Part shown: in pieces, positions 15,350-23,895 of the stretch | Layout of the letters: each line of letters starts with the position of its first letter | How positions within the stretch are numbered: the stretch's first letter is position 1 | DNA from: Spirochaetaceae bacterium UBA6243 | GTDB taxonomy: Bacteria; Spirochaetota; Spirochaetia; Treponematales; Rectinemataceae | NCBI GenBank assembly: GCA_002441395.1 | Contig: DJVZ01000048.1 | Location: forward strand, 1 to 28,413 | Reading direction: 5' to 3' | DNA: 28,413 nucleotides | The notes under the pieces: generated by a model | Told to the model about the DNA's origin: nothing | What the model saw: the letters and a program-made list of their open reading frames with translations, nothing else | The model's database searches: none | Translations under genes and position numbers: made by a program

Positions 15350-16423
15350 TCAGGTCCGGTTCTTGCTCTGTGGATCCAATGCATCCCTCAAGCCGTCACC
15401 AAGGAAATTCATAAAGAAGAGGAATACGGTCATCTCGATAGCTGGCGCCAAAAGCTGCCACGGATACAATTCCATCGTATTCGCGCCTTCGCTTACCAGC
15501 GATCCCCACGAAGAGAGCGGCGCGGAAACGCCCATACCAAGGAACGAGAGGAATGACTCATTCATGATAAAACTGGGCAGCGACAGTGAAGTGAATACAA
15601 TGATGACGCCCAGCGTATTCGGCAGCAAATGTCTGAAAATAACGCGCCCGGTGCTCGCACCCATGGACCTGGCCGCTTCGACAAACTCGGAATTCTTCAG
15701 GCTTATGATCTGACCGCGCACCACGCGAGCAATGGTAAGCCACGACACAAGCGCAATCCCAATGAAGAGGATGAAAATCGAGCTCTGCCCCTCCTTGCGG
15801 AACATGGCCATCAGAATGATGACAATGAGCATGTAGGGCAGACTGTACATTATATCGACAAAACGCATGAGCAGGTTGTCGAGCCAGCCGCCGACATACC
15901 CGGAAACCGCACCAACAATAATGCCGACAAAAACAGCGGTGAGCGTTCCAATAAGGCCTACCATCATGGAAATGCGGCCACCATAGATAGTCTTGGCAAG
16001 CATGTCGCGACCAAGGTTATCAGTTCCAAAGATATAGACTTTCTTGTTGACCGGATCATTGAGATGATCTTTCGCGTACTGGATGTCAGCCTCCGTACGT
16101 TCCAGATCAGGTTTCAGGTTATCCATACCTTCATTGATTCTTTCCTGGAGCACTGCGCGATGAGCCTCCAGCTTCTGAATCACAAGTTTTCCGGCGGGCT
16201 GCAGCGAAGGCCGCAGGTTGGCATGCTCAATTACCTGGGTGCGGTAATCGAGGAAGGGAAAGAGAGGAGCTGTCAGTGCGACAAGTGCGTAAAATCCCAC
16301 AACCCAGAGACTGATGAGAGCCATCTTATTCCGGCGCAAACGCTTCCACGCATCGGCCCAGAGAGAGACAGGTTTCATCTGCTGGTTGAACTCGTTGACA
16401 GCTTGTCCGATTTTTCTTGACAT
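15350..16423 (-). CDS. oppC: Oligopeptide ABC transporter permease OppC with enlarged first external loop
   Basis: Inner-membrane permease of the DppC/OppC type. The protein is 357 residues, some 50 longer than common OppC proteins. TM1 is about 34-57. Then comes a charged, helix-prone stretch (about 75-128, with KLEAHRAVLQERI and LERTEADIQYAKDHL) before the conserved FGTDNLGRD. The remaining five helices follow, with the EAA loop EAARSMGASTGRVIFRHLLPN that contacts the ATPases. I start at ATG 16423 because AAGGAG is six bases before it. The oppB stop lies 13 bases upstream. The insert looks like a coiled coil facing the periplasm. It is not a frameshift, since the frame is clean and family motifs resume. 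Confidence 0.93.
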   Translation of the reverse strand: MSRKIGQAVNEFNQQMKPVSLWADAWKRLRRNKMALISLWVVGFYALVALTAPLFPFLDYRTQVIEHANLRPSLQPAGKLVIQKLEAHRAVLQERINEGMDNLKPDLERTEADIQYAKDHLNDPVNKKVYIFGTDNLGRDMLAKTIYGGRISMMVGLIGTLTAVFVGIIVGAVSGYVGGWLDNLLMRFVDIMYSLPYMLIVIILMAMFRKEGQSSIFILFIGIALVSWLTIARVVRGQIISLKNSEFVEAARSMGASTGRVIFRHLLPNTLGVIIVFTSLSLPSFIMNESFLSFLGMGVSAPLSSWGSLVSEGANTMELYPWQLLAPAIEMTVFLFFMNFLGDGLRDALDPQSKNRT

Positions 16424-16436
16424 ACCGGGCTCCTTT

Positions 16437-17366
16437 TCAGTTGTAGGCAATGCGGGGATCGAGGAACCCGTACACGATATCGACGACGAAGTTCATCAGA
16501 ACCAAGATCAACGAGTAAACGATGACTTCACCCATAATCAGGGTGTAATCCCTATTGAGCGCCGATTGAACAAAAATCCGGCCAACGCCAGGAATCGCAA
16601 ATACCTGCTCAATGACGATCGATCCGGTGATAATGCCCGAAAAAGCAGGCCCGAGGTACGACACAACAGGCAACAAGCCGCCCTTCAATACATGCCTCGT
16701 AATGACAGTACGCTCCGCCAGGCCTTTCGCCCTCGCGGTGCGCACATAATCCGACCGAAGAATTTCGAGAAGACTCGCCCGCGAAAGCCGGGCGATATAC
16801 GCGAAATAGGGAAAAGAAAGAGTGATGGCAGGCATAATCAGTGCCTTAATACCTTCCCTGCCGGTTATCCAGCCAGAGAGAGGCAACACATGCAGCCTCA
16901 TTGCGAATACAAGCTGCAGAATAGGTCCAACGACAAATAGCGGCACAGAAATACCCACTACTGCGATGGACATAAATGTATAGTCCTGCCAGTGATTTTG
17001 TTTAAGCGCAGAGATAATCCCTACCGCAATCCCCGCTACTGTAGCGAGAACGAGCGCTATAGTCCCAAGAAGCATGGAATTGGGCAGGCTTTGTCCGATG
17101 AGCTCATTGACCGTGCTGTCGCGATAGCGGAAAGAGGGCCCCAGATCGCCGTGAAGAATATCACCCATATAGCTCAAATATTGTTTAAACAGCGGCTCAT
17201 CCATGTGATATTTCTTCATCAGGTTCTGAATAACCTGCTCCGGAACATTTTTCTCGCTTGAAAATGGTCCCCCGGGGGCAAACCGAATCAAGAAGAAACT
17301 GAGCGTAATAATAACGAAAATGGTAGGAATTAAGCTCAGAAATCGACGGATGATGTACCTTGACAT
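16437..17366 (-). CDS. oppB: Oligopeptide ABC transporter permease OppB
   Basis: Inner-membrane permease pairing with OppC. The 309-residue protein starts YIIRRFLSLIPTIFVIITLSFFLIRFAPGGPF, the standard OppB/DppB N-terminus quoted here in part: RRFLSLIPT then LIRFAPGGPF. HGDLGPSFRYRD marks the first loop, about six helices follow, and the EAA-like loop is RTARAKGLAERTVITRHVLKG. Of two adjacent ATGs behind GGAGGAA I take 17366, which gives better spacing; 17369 is equivalent. A terminator lies between oppA and this gene, so oppB is reached by readthrough or a weak local promoter. Confidence 0.94.
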   Translation of the reverse strand: MSRYIIRRFLSLIPTIFVIITLSFFLIRFAPGGPFSSEKNVPEQVIQNLMKKYHMDEPLFKQYLSYMGDILHGDLGPSFRYRDSTVNELIGQSLPNSMLLGTIALVLATVAGIAVGIISALKQNHWQDYTFMSIAVVGISVPLFVVGPILQLVFAMRLHVLPLSGWITGREGIKALIMPAITLSFPYFAYIARLSRASLLEILRSDYVRTARAKGLAERTVITRHVLKGGLLPVVSYLGPAFSGIITGSIVIEQVFAIPGVGRIFVQSALNRDYTLIMGEVIVYSLILVLMNFVVDIVYGFLDPRIAYN

Positions 17367-17469
17367 CATTTCCTCCGTAATTGATATAAAACTCCTCAGC
17401 AACGGTCATTGTCTCATGAAACATTACCAGAATAAGCATCCGTATGCTTAAGCCGAGGGCACGAAAAAA

Positions 17470-17495
17470 ATGGGCGGCGCGGGAGCGCCGCCCAT
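17470..17495 (-). terminator. Intra-operon terminator/attenuator after oppA
   Basis: A perfect 11-bp GC-rich stem, ATGGGCGGCGC with GCGCCGCCCAT, and a four-base loop. Read on the minus strand it is followed by seven T (17464-17470 on the plus strand are A). It lies between oppA and oppB, so most transcripts would end after the binding protein and a fraction continue to oppBCDF. Confidence 0.85.
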
Positions 17496-17530
17496 TTAAA
17501 AAGTATACCTTTGTCAGAAAAAACTGTCTA

Positions 17531-17586
17531 GACTGGAAGTTTTACTTCCTGGAAGTTTCACTTCCTAAGAAATCTCACTTCTTATA
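17531..17586. repeat. Three tandem imperfect-palindromic 16-17 bp units at the oppA 3' end
   Basis: The unit GGAAGTTTYACTTCCT occurs twice in a row (about 17535-17566), followed by a diverged third copy (AGAAATCTCACTTCTT) that contains the oppA stop codon (TCA, 17575-17577). Each unit is itself an inverted repeat (GGAAGT/ACTTCC). It looks like a local tandem duplication of the gene's last bases. Confidence 0.65.
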
Positions 17587-19119
17587 GATGAACTTCGGCG
17601 GGTGATATCCAATCGGATTCGCAAACCAGCCGCCCCACCTGGAAGTGTCGATCATATCCTGGTTGGCATAGTGGTAGAGCGGAATGATCGCCTGATCATT
17701 CTGAAGAAGAATCTTTTCAGCCTGCTCAAGCATCTTCATGCGCGCATCGCCCTTGGCCATACGGGCATCTTCCATCAGCTTGTCGAACGCGGGATTCCTG
17801 TGATCGCCGGAATTGTTGCCGCTATCGCTGATGAACAGCTCAAGCATCGTGTTCGGATCGAGATAGTCGCCGACCCAGCCATCGCGCGCGATGGTGAAAT
17901 CGTGTTTGTTTCTCATCTCGATGAGGGTCTTGAACTCCATGTTCTGGAGCACGATGTCCACATTGAGATTGGTCTTAAGCTGCTGCTGCACATATTCGGC
18001 AATGAGCTTGTGGCCTGCGTTGGTGTTGTAGATATAGGTGAGAGACGGGAAGCCCTTTCCGTCGGGATAGCCCGCATCGGCAAGAAGTTTCTTTGCGACT
18101 GCGGGGTCATAGCCCTGGCCTGGCTGCGGGGTATACCCTGCCATTGGCGGAGAAAACTCGTCGGTAGGAATCTGGCCGCCCTTCAGAACTTTGTCAACGA
18201 GAGTCTTTTTGTCGATCGCCGCGGCAAATGCTCTGCGGACGCGGACATCGTTGAAGGGTGCGCGCTGGTTGTTGAGATTGATGTAGTAGGTCGCGAACTG
18301 GGCGGATGCCTGATAGTCCTTGCGGAGTTTGATCTCGTCGATCATGGAAACATCGATTCCATTCATCCAGTCAACCGCGCCTGCCTTGAACATCTTGTAG
18401 TTCGTGGACATGCTGTCGCTTGCGAGATATTTGATGGTTCTCAGTTTGACATTCTTGGCGTCCCAGTATTTGTTGTTCTTTTCAACAAGAACATAATCCT
18501 GCGGCTTCCACTCTTTGAGAATATAAGGACCATTGACGACGATATTGCCTGGCTTGGTCCACTGATCGCCGTATTTTTCGATCGTCCACTTCGGAGCGGG
18601 AGCAAACGCGCTGTGCGCGGTCATGTCGACAAAATAGGGCGCCGGGCCGACGAGCTGAACCTGCAAGGTCTTGGAATCGATGGCCTTGACACCGACGTCT
18701 TCCGCCTTGCCCTTGCCGGCGTTATAGTCGTCGGCTCCCTTGACCACCATGCCGAGCATGTACGCATAGTTGGACGCGGTTTCGGGCGCGAGAGTGCGCA
18801 GCCAGCCGTATACGAAATCCTGTGCGGTGACAGGCGTGCCATCCGACCACTTCGCATCGCGAAGCTTGAAGGTCACTGTCATACCATCGGGGCTGGTCGT
18901 CCAGCTTTCAGCCATGGCGGGAATTCCCTTGCTGGTTCGAGGATCATACTGAACAAGTCCCTCGAACATTGCAAGATAGAATTGATTTGATGTCGTGTCC
19001 TGCATAAGCGCCGGATCAAGCGTCGAAGGTTCCGCACCATTCGCAATGATGAAATCTTGCGCAAAGGCTGAACCAGCAAACGCCAAGAGCGCCAACAGAA
19101 CGAATAAACTCCTTTTCAT
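17575..19119 (-). CDS. oppA: Oligopeptide ABC transporter substrate-binding protein OppA
   Basis: Periplasmic peptide receptor of the SBP_bac_5 family, feeding OppBCDF. The 514 residues begin with a signal peptide (MKRSLFVLLALLAFAGSAFA, cleavage before Gln21). Family features are ANGAEPSTLDPALMQDTTS, the LVQYDPRTSKGIPAMAESW block, FKLRDAKWSDGTPVTAQDFVYGW and RRAFAAAIDKKTLVD. GGGAGG precedes the ATG. It has its own strong promoter (19152-19180) and is followed by repeats and a terminator, consistent with higher expression than the membrane genes. Oligopeptides are the likely ligand; related proteins also bind other solutes. Confidence 0.94.
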   Translation of the reverse strand: MKRSLFVLLALLAFAGSAFAQDFIIANGAEPSTLDPALMQDTTSNQFYLAMFEGLVQYDPRTSKGIPAMAESWTTSPDGMTVTFKLRDAKWSDGTPVTAQDFVYGWLRTLAPETASNYAYMLGMVVKGADDYNAGKGKAEDVGVKAIDSKTLQVQLVGPAPYFVDMTAHSAFAPAPKWTIEKYGDQWTKPGNIVVNGPYILKEWKPQDYVLVEKNNKYWDAKNVKLRTIKYLASDSMSTNYKMFKAGAVDWMNGIDVSMIDEIKLRKDYQASAQFATYYINLNNQRAPFNDVRVRRAFAAAIDKKTLVDKVLKGGQIPTDEFSPPMAGYTPQPGQGYDPAVAKKLLADAGYPDGKGFPSLTYIYNTNAGHKLIAEYVQQQLKTNLNVDIVLQNMEFKTLIEMRNKHDFTIARDGWVGDYLDPNTMLELFISDSGNNSGDHRNPAFDKLMEDARMAKGDARMKMLEQAEKILLQNDQAIIPLYHYANQDMIDTSRWGGWFANPIGYHPPKFIYKK

Positions 19120-19151
19120 TCGTACCTCCCTATTAAAATAGTACTCGATAA

Positions 19152-19180
19152 ACTATATACTTTCTTAGTATGTAATGCAA
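19152..19180 (-). promoter_or_regulatory. Sigma70 promoter of the opp operon
   Basis: On the minus strand TTGCAT (19175-19180), exactly 17 bases, TATAGT (19152-19157), about 33 bases before the oppA ATG. Confidence 0.75.
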
Positions 19181-19191
19181 GTTTTTTTTGA

Positions 19192-19329
19192 GAGAATCGA
19201 AAAACTTATTTATTGCTTATCAGAAACAGCTTGCAACACGACAATGAAGCTTTCATCGAAGTTGACCGCCGCATCGCGCATTTAGTAAAGGAAGATCTCT
19301 TAAAACTTGGCATGCATGAAGAAAAATAA
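19192..19329 (+). other. Coding-like 45-codon frame without a good start
   Basis: Between oppA and the alcohol dehydrogenase gene, an open frame after a TGA (19189-19191) ends at a TAA near 19329 and reads EAFIEVDRRIAHLVKEDLLK near its end. There is no ATG and no Shine-Dalgarno, only a possible TTG. It may be a gene relic or chance. I find no clear plus-strand promoter for the dehydrogenase in this stretch. Confidence 0.25.
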
Positions 19330-19348
19330 GACCTGAAGGAGAATCGAT

Positions 19349-20521
19349 ATGTACGAATTTTATGCGCCGACAAAAATCATATTCGGTGAGGGCTGTCTTT
19401 CCGAAACAATCCCGCAGATTAAAAAAATGGGCGCGACCTGCGCGCTTCTCGTAACCGGCAGATCGAGCACCGCATCATCGGCCGGATTTAAAAGCCTGTG
19501 CAAAGAGCTCGATGCTGGGGGCCTCCGCTGGGCCCATTTTGCGGAAGTCAGCGCCGACCCCGAAACGACCATTGTCGACAGAGGTGCTGAGATTTTCCGG
19601 GCCAAGGGCTGCGACGCCATTATCGGCTTCGGCGGAGGAAGCCCCATCGACTGCGCAAAAGGCATCGCCGCGAGCGTGGCCGAAGGGCGATCGATCCGCG
19701 ACTTTGTCGGCACCGGCCTGGCTTTTTCGGCACCCGTTTCGCCGCTCGTGGCCATACCGACAACCGCCGGCACTGGGACAGAGGTCACCAACGCGGCGGT
19801 GTTCACGGTCGTCGACGAAAACGGCCACCGCAGCAAAAAAGGCACCTCGAGCCAGTTCTATTTTCCCAGGCTTGCGGTCGTGGACCCCCTTCTGCACGCG
19901 AGCATGCCCCCGTCCCTGACCGCGGCGACCGGCATGGACGCCCTCACGCACGCGGTCGAGGCGTATGTCAGCCGATTCCACACGCCACTCAGCGACATGT
20001 ACTGCCTCGAGGCAATCCGTCGCATAGGACGGAGCCTGCGGACCGCCTGCCGCGGTTCGGGAATCGACGCCGTCGCGGGAGCCAGAAGCGACATGGCGAT
20101 GGCCGCGACACTGGCGGGTGTCGCGCTCTCGCAGGCAGGGCTGGGAATGGTGCACGGCTTTGCCCACCCCATAGGAGCGATGACGGGGCTCGCGCACGGC
20201 CTCGCAAACGCAATCCTGCTTCCTTTCGTGATGAACGCCCTCATCCCCGATGCGGGCGAGCGGCTCTCCAGCATCGGACAGGCGCTCACGGGGAAAAGCG
20301 GCATCAGCGCCAAGGAATCGGTACGCGCGATTGCCCGTCTCGGACGCGATATTGGCATTCCCGAAAACCTTGAGGCCGCGGGCGTGCCCGAGACCTACTT
20401 CGAGAATATCCTGACCGATGCCCTTTCCTACAGGAGGCGAAAAGCGAGCCCGCACGCCTTTACCGACGCGGAGCTGCGCGCACTTCTTGAGCGCATGTAT
20501 GGCGGAAACGTGGAAGCATAG
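19349..20521 (+). CDS. Iron-containing (group III) alcohol dehydrogenase
   Basis: NAD(P)-dependent metal alcohol dehydrogenase that interconverts an alcohol and an aldehyde in the cytoplasm. The 390 residues are typical. The nucleotide loop is GFGGGSPID (93-101), followed by PTTAGTGTE (137-145). The likely metal ligands are Asp197 and His201 (GMDALTHAVEAY), His269 (MVHGFAHP) and His283 (LAHGLANA). AAGGAG is eight bases before the ATG. It stands alone, divergent from opp and convergent with sbcC only 23 bases away, with no terminator between. Substrate unknown; members act on ethanol, butanol, 1,2-propanediol or lactaldehyde. Confidence 0.93.
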   Translation: MYEFYAPTKIIFGEGCLSETIPQIKKMGATCALLVTGRSSTASSAGFKSLCKELDAGGLRWAHFAEVSADPETTIVDRGAEIFRAKGCDAIIGFGGGSPIDCAKGIAASVAEGRSIRDFVGTGLAFSAPVSPLVAIPTTAGTGTEVTNAAVFTVVDENGHRSKKGTSSQFYFPRLAVVDPLLHASMPPSLTAATGMDALTHAVEAYVSRFHTPLSDMYCLEAIRRIGRSLRTACRGSGIDAVAGARSDMAMAATLAGVALSQAGLGMVHGFAHPIGAMTGLAHGLANAILLPFVMNALIPDAGERLSSIGQALTGKSGISAKESVRAIARLGRDIGIPENLEAAGVPETYFENILTDALSYRRRKASPHAFTDAELRALLERMYGGNVEA

Positions 20522-20544
20522 ACGCTTCAAGGTTTGGCGGCACC

Positions 20545-23500
20545 CTAATCCCGCTCGAATTCGAGGTGCGAGCCGCTCACGCCTTTTTTGACGACGATCC
20601 TCGAAGGAATGCGGCTGTAGAGTTCGTCCACATGCGAAATAATCGCGATCGTCTTGTCGCCGCGCAGTTCATCCAACACCGAAATGGCGAGCGAAAGCGA
20701 CTCCTCATCGAGACTTCCGAAGCCTTCATCGATAAAGAGCGACTCGATGCGCTGCGCGCCCGCGCGTTCCTGAATCGAATCCGCGAGCCCAAGCGCCAGA
20801 CTTATCGAAAGCATGAATTTCTCGCCGCCGGAGAGCGTGCCGACAGGGCGTCGCGCCCCATTCCACGCATCGATCACAAAGAGTTCGAGTCCGATCTTCT
20901 GGTTTCCGCTGCCGCTCAGGATGTCCGCCTCCACAATGTAGCGCCCGCTGCTCATGCGATAGAGCCGCTCGGAAGCGCGGGCGGCGATCTCCCGAAACTG
21001 AAGGCCGAGCACATAATTCTTGAAGGGCATTTTTCTCTGAGGGTTGAGACTTCCGGAAAGGAGCCTGGCAAGTTTTTCCTGCTTGCCGAACTCGCTGGCG
21101 GCGGCAGAATATTCGCTCCTGAGCGATTCGGCACGGGAAAGGAGGTGTCGCAACTGCTCGAGCTCCGCGCTTAGCCTCGCACGCTCGCTGCGCAGCTCCG
21201 AGATGGAAGCCTCGAGGGCCTTTTTTCGCTCCGCGAGAGCGGTGACGACCGCGATGAGCGCGCGCTCTTCCTGTTCGAGTTCGAGCGGGGACAGAGGTTG
21301 GGCCCGCGACGCGAGCACCTCGTAGGAGGTGCGTGCCTTCGCGTAGGACTCTCTGAACGTTGCAAGAGCCTTTTCTTCCTCCCTGATGCGATCCTGAGGC
21401 CAGACGGAACTCAGGATGTCTTCAATCAAATCCAAAGTCTCGGCTTCGCTGGTGGCACGCGCGGAGAAAATCGTCTCGAGCGACTTGGCAAGCCCGGTGA
21501 GGCGATTGGAGCTTGGCCCGAACTTCTCGGTGTGCGGCAAATTGCGGGCAAGATCCAACAATGCGGTATGAATGGAACCATTTGATGCGTTCTGATGTTG
21601 AGATTGAGGTCGCCGCTGAGGCTGCGATGCTTGAGCCGTTCCGGCAGGAGATTGTAAGGTCTGAAAGAGACCGCGCACGTCAGCTTTCTCGGCCTCTGTG
21701 AAAAATTGCTCGAAACCGGTGGCGAGCGCCTTCCCTTTCGACGCGATTGTCTCCAGATGCGTCATGGTTTCGGCGTTCGCTGTGCTCCAAGCTTCCAGCC
21801 AGTCTCGAGCCCGCGTTTCCATACGGAAAATTTCCCGTTGCAGCGCGGCAAGGCGTTCCCGCACCTCCTGCAGGCGCGGTTGCGGGTCTTCGTTCCCCAC
21901 CTGTTCGATAAGAGAGCTCAGGTGCGCGTCCAGTTCCGTGCGAGTAATTTCGAGCGCTGCCTTTTCCTTCTGAATCTGGGCATAGTCGCGCTCGGCTTTT
22001 TCGAGAGTCCGGCGCATCTGCCGCAGGCTCTCACGGGCATCGCGATAGTTTTTCAGCTTCTCCTCGAGATTTTGCCGCTGCGATTGTAAGTCTGTGACTG
22101 CCGACTCAATCGCGCCGCGTGACACCTCATCAAGAGGGGAAGCAGCCTCGCCATCGGGGAATGCGCCCGCATGCGCGCGCCATTCGTCAGAGATTTTCTG
22201 CCTCGCGATTTCAAGTTCCTGTACAAATTCCTGCAGCCGGCCCTCCTGGTCTTCCTTTGTCTGAAGGAGGGCGGCGCGCGAAGATTTTATCGTCTCGACC
22301 GCTTCCCTCGCCTTCCTGACGGCCTCTTCATCGGGCGCGTGCTCGGGCAGGCTTGTGGGTTTTGGATGTTCCCGCGAACCGCACACGGGACATGGCTCAC
22401 CTGAAATCAGGGAGGCGGCAAGAAGTCCCGCCTGCGCATGGCGAATCTCTTCATCCATACGGGCGCGATTTTTTTCGGCGTCGGCGAGGTCGCGGTCGGA
22501 GGAGAGGAGCAAATCTTCCGTAGTCTGAATCTTACGTAAGATTTCGGAGCGCTGCGCCTCAGTCTTTTCCTTCTGCTCAGCCAGAGCCCGTATTCGCTTG
22601 AGCGCCTCGCCCGTCATAAGATTCTTTTGCAGCTTTTCCTGCGTCTCAGGCTCGCCCGTCACAACCGCGTCCAACTCGGCAATGCCTTTCTTAAGTGAAA
22701 GAATTCCCTGCTCTTGCCGCGCGCATTGCTCAGTAGAAGTTTTTAGTTTTTCAAGTGCCTCCAGACGCTGGCTCTCAAGCTCCGCCTTTTGCTGCCATGC
22801 TTCCAGCGCTTTTTGATAGAGCGCGGCGCGGCGCTGAAGTTCGTCGTGCTCCTCCCTGAGATGAGGCAGCGTTTTCGCCGTGGCTTCGATTTCACCCCTG
22901 TCCGATTCAAGCCTCGCAAGTTCCGTCCCCGTTCGCAAGGCTTTTTCGAGGGCCGTGGCAACTTCCTCGCGCTGGCTGCCAGCTTGCCTGGCGAGGCTTC
23001 CAAGCGCCGCGAGAGTCTTGACCGCTTCAAGCTTCTTTTCGCGCTCGTCAAAGGCCGGTTTTGACTGCTCAATCTCCGAAAAAGCCTTCCAGGCCGCGAG
23101 GAGCGATTGCCAGAACGCGAGCCGTTCATTTTTCTGCGCGATTTCAGTCTCCAAGCGAGAGGCATCGCGCGCCGCTGTTTCAATATTGGCGTCGAATTCG
23201 AGGATAAGCTTTTCCGACGCAGACATGCGGGCATCGGGCTCTGTCCCCAGCTCATTCGAGATGCGCTCAAGTTCCTCATGCTTCGCCTTTAGAGAAGAAT
23301 CCAACTGCATGACCTTTCTGCGGGCGGCCTCGGTCACCTCGTCGTAGATTCTTACATCGAAAAGCTTTTCGAGAATCTGAACCCGGTCGGTGGTTTTCAT
23401 CTCGAGAAATTGCTGAAATTCTCCCTGAGGCAGCAGCACGATTTTCGAAAATTCATCGGCGCTCAGGCGCAAAAGGCCGAGCAATGTCTGATTCGCGGTG

Positions 23501-23895
23501 GTAGGCCGGTCGGCCAGAAGCTCATATGTCCCCGCTTCATTCATCCGGTACAGTGCGACCTCGCCGGTGGCCTCAGATTCTTTTCCCTTTCGGTTCTGTT
23601 TTCTGTAAGGCAGGCTTCGATATACTTTCCAGCGGGCTGAAGAGGCAAAAAACTCGAACTCGACCCAGGGTCTGCTTCCCGCTGGAGAAAAGCGCGAGGC
23701 GAGCTCCCGTTCGAGGTTGCTCCGTCCCCCGACGGCTTCGCCGTACAGCGCATAGGCGATGGCGTCAAAAATGGTGGTTTTACCCGATCCGGTTTTGCCG
23801 TAGATGAGAAAAAACTCGTCGAGAGTGGAAAAATCTATGTCCTGACGCTGTCGGTAGGGGCCAAAATGCTCGAATGCAAGTGTGAGCGGCCTCAT
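20545..23895 (-). CDS. sbcC: DNA double-strand-break nuclease complex ATPase SbcC (Rad50-like)
   Basis: SMC-type ATPase that with SbcD processes DNA hairpins and blocked ends. The 1116 residues are slightly longer than E. coli SbcC. The N-terminus MRPLTLAFEHFGPY leads to Walker A GKTGSGKT (33-40) and the QGEFQQFLEMK block. Two long coiled-coil arms surround a zinc hook CPVCGS near residue 500, and the C-terminal lobe has signature LSGGEKFMLS (about 1020) and Walker B LFIDEGFGSLDE (about 1053). A Ser/Gln/Pro-rich patch near 765 interrupts the second arm. I start at 23895: the ATG overlaps the sbcD stop (ATGA), implying coupled translation; upstream codons just continue inside sbcD. Confidence 0.95.
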   Translation of the reverse strand: MRPLTLAFEHFGPYRQRQDIDFSTLDEFFLIYGKTGSGKTTIFDAIAYALYGEAVGGRSNLERELASRFSPAGSRPWVEFEFFASSARWKVYRSLPYRKQNRKGKESEATGEVALYRMNEAGTYELLADRPTTANQTLLGLLRLSADEFSKIVLLPQGEFQQFLEMKTTDRVQILEKLFDVRIYDEVTEAARRKVMQLDSSLKAKHEELERISNELGTEPDARMSASEKLILEFDANIETAARDASRLETEIAQKNERLAFWQSLLAAWKAFSEIEQSKPAFDEREKKLEAVKTLAALGSLARQAGSQREEVATALEKALRTGTELARLESDRGEIEATAKTLPHLREEHDELQRRAALYQKALEAWQQKAELESQRLEALEKLKTSTEQCARQEQGILSLKKGIAELDAVVTGEPETQEKLQKNLMTGEALKRIRALAEQKEKTEAQRSEILRKIQTTEDLLLSSDRDLADAEKNRARMDEEIRHAQAGLLAASLISGEPCPVCGSREHPKPTSLPEHAPDEEAVRKAREAVETIKSSRAALLQTKEDQEGRLQEFVQELEIARQKISDEWRAHAGAFPDGEAASPLDEVSRGAIESAVTDLQSQRQNLEEKLKNYRDARESLRQMRRTLEKAERDYAQIQKEKAALEITRTELDAHLSSLIEQVGNEDPQPRLQEVRERLAALQREIFRMETRARDWLEAWSTANAETMTHLETIASKGKALATGFEQFFTEAEKADVRGLFQTLQSPAGTAQASQPQRRPQSQHQNASNGSIHTALLDLARNLPHTEKFGPSSNRLTGLAKSLETIFSARATSEAETLDLIEDILSSVWPQDRIREEEKALATFRESYAKARTSYEVLASRAQPLSPLELEQEERALIAVVTALAERKKALEASISELRSERARLSAELEQLRHLLSRAESLRSEYSAAASEFGKQEKLARLLSGSLNPQRKMPFKNYVLGLQFREIAARASERLYRMSSGRYIVEADILSGSGNQKIGLELFVIDAWNGARRPVGTLSGGEKFMLSISLALGLADSIQERAGAQRIESLFIDEGFGSLDEESLSLAISVLDELRGDKTIAIISHVDELYSRIPSRIVVKKGVSGSHLEFERD

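Noticed and set aside
17602..18990. Long plus-strand open frame (462 codons) opposite oppA
   Set aside because: It is the antisense shadow of the well-supported oppA gene; it lacks a ribosome site and any family motif.
19281..19289. TTTAGTAAA as a third operator of the LacI regulator
   Set aside because: A single half-site with no second copy, no AT-rich context and no promoter next to it.
19475..20530. Minus-strand open frame of 351 codons opposite the alcohol dehydrogenase
   Set aside because: Antisense shadow with no domain pattern.
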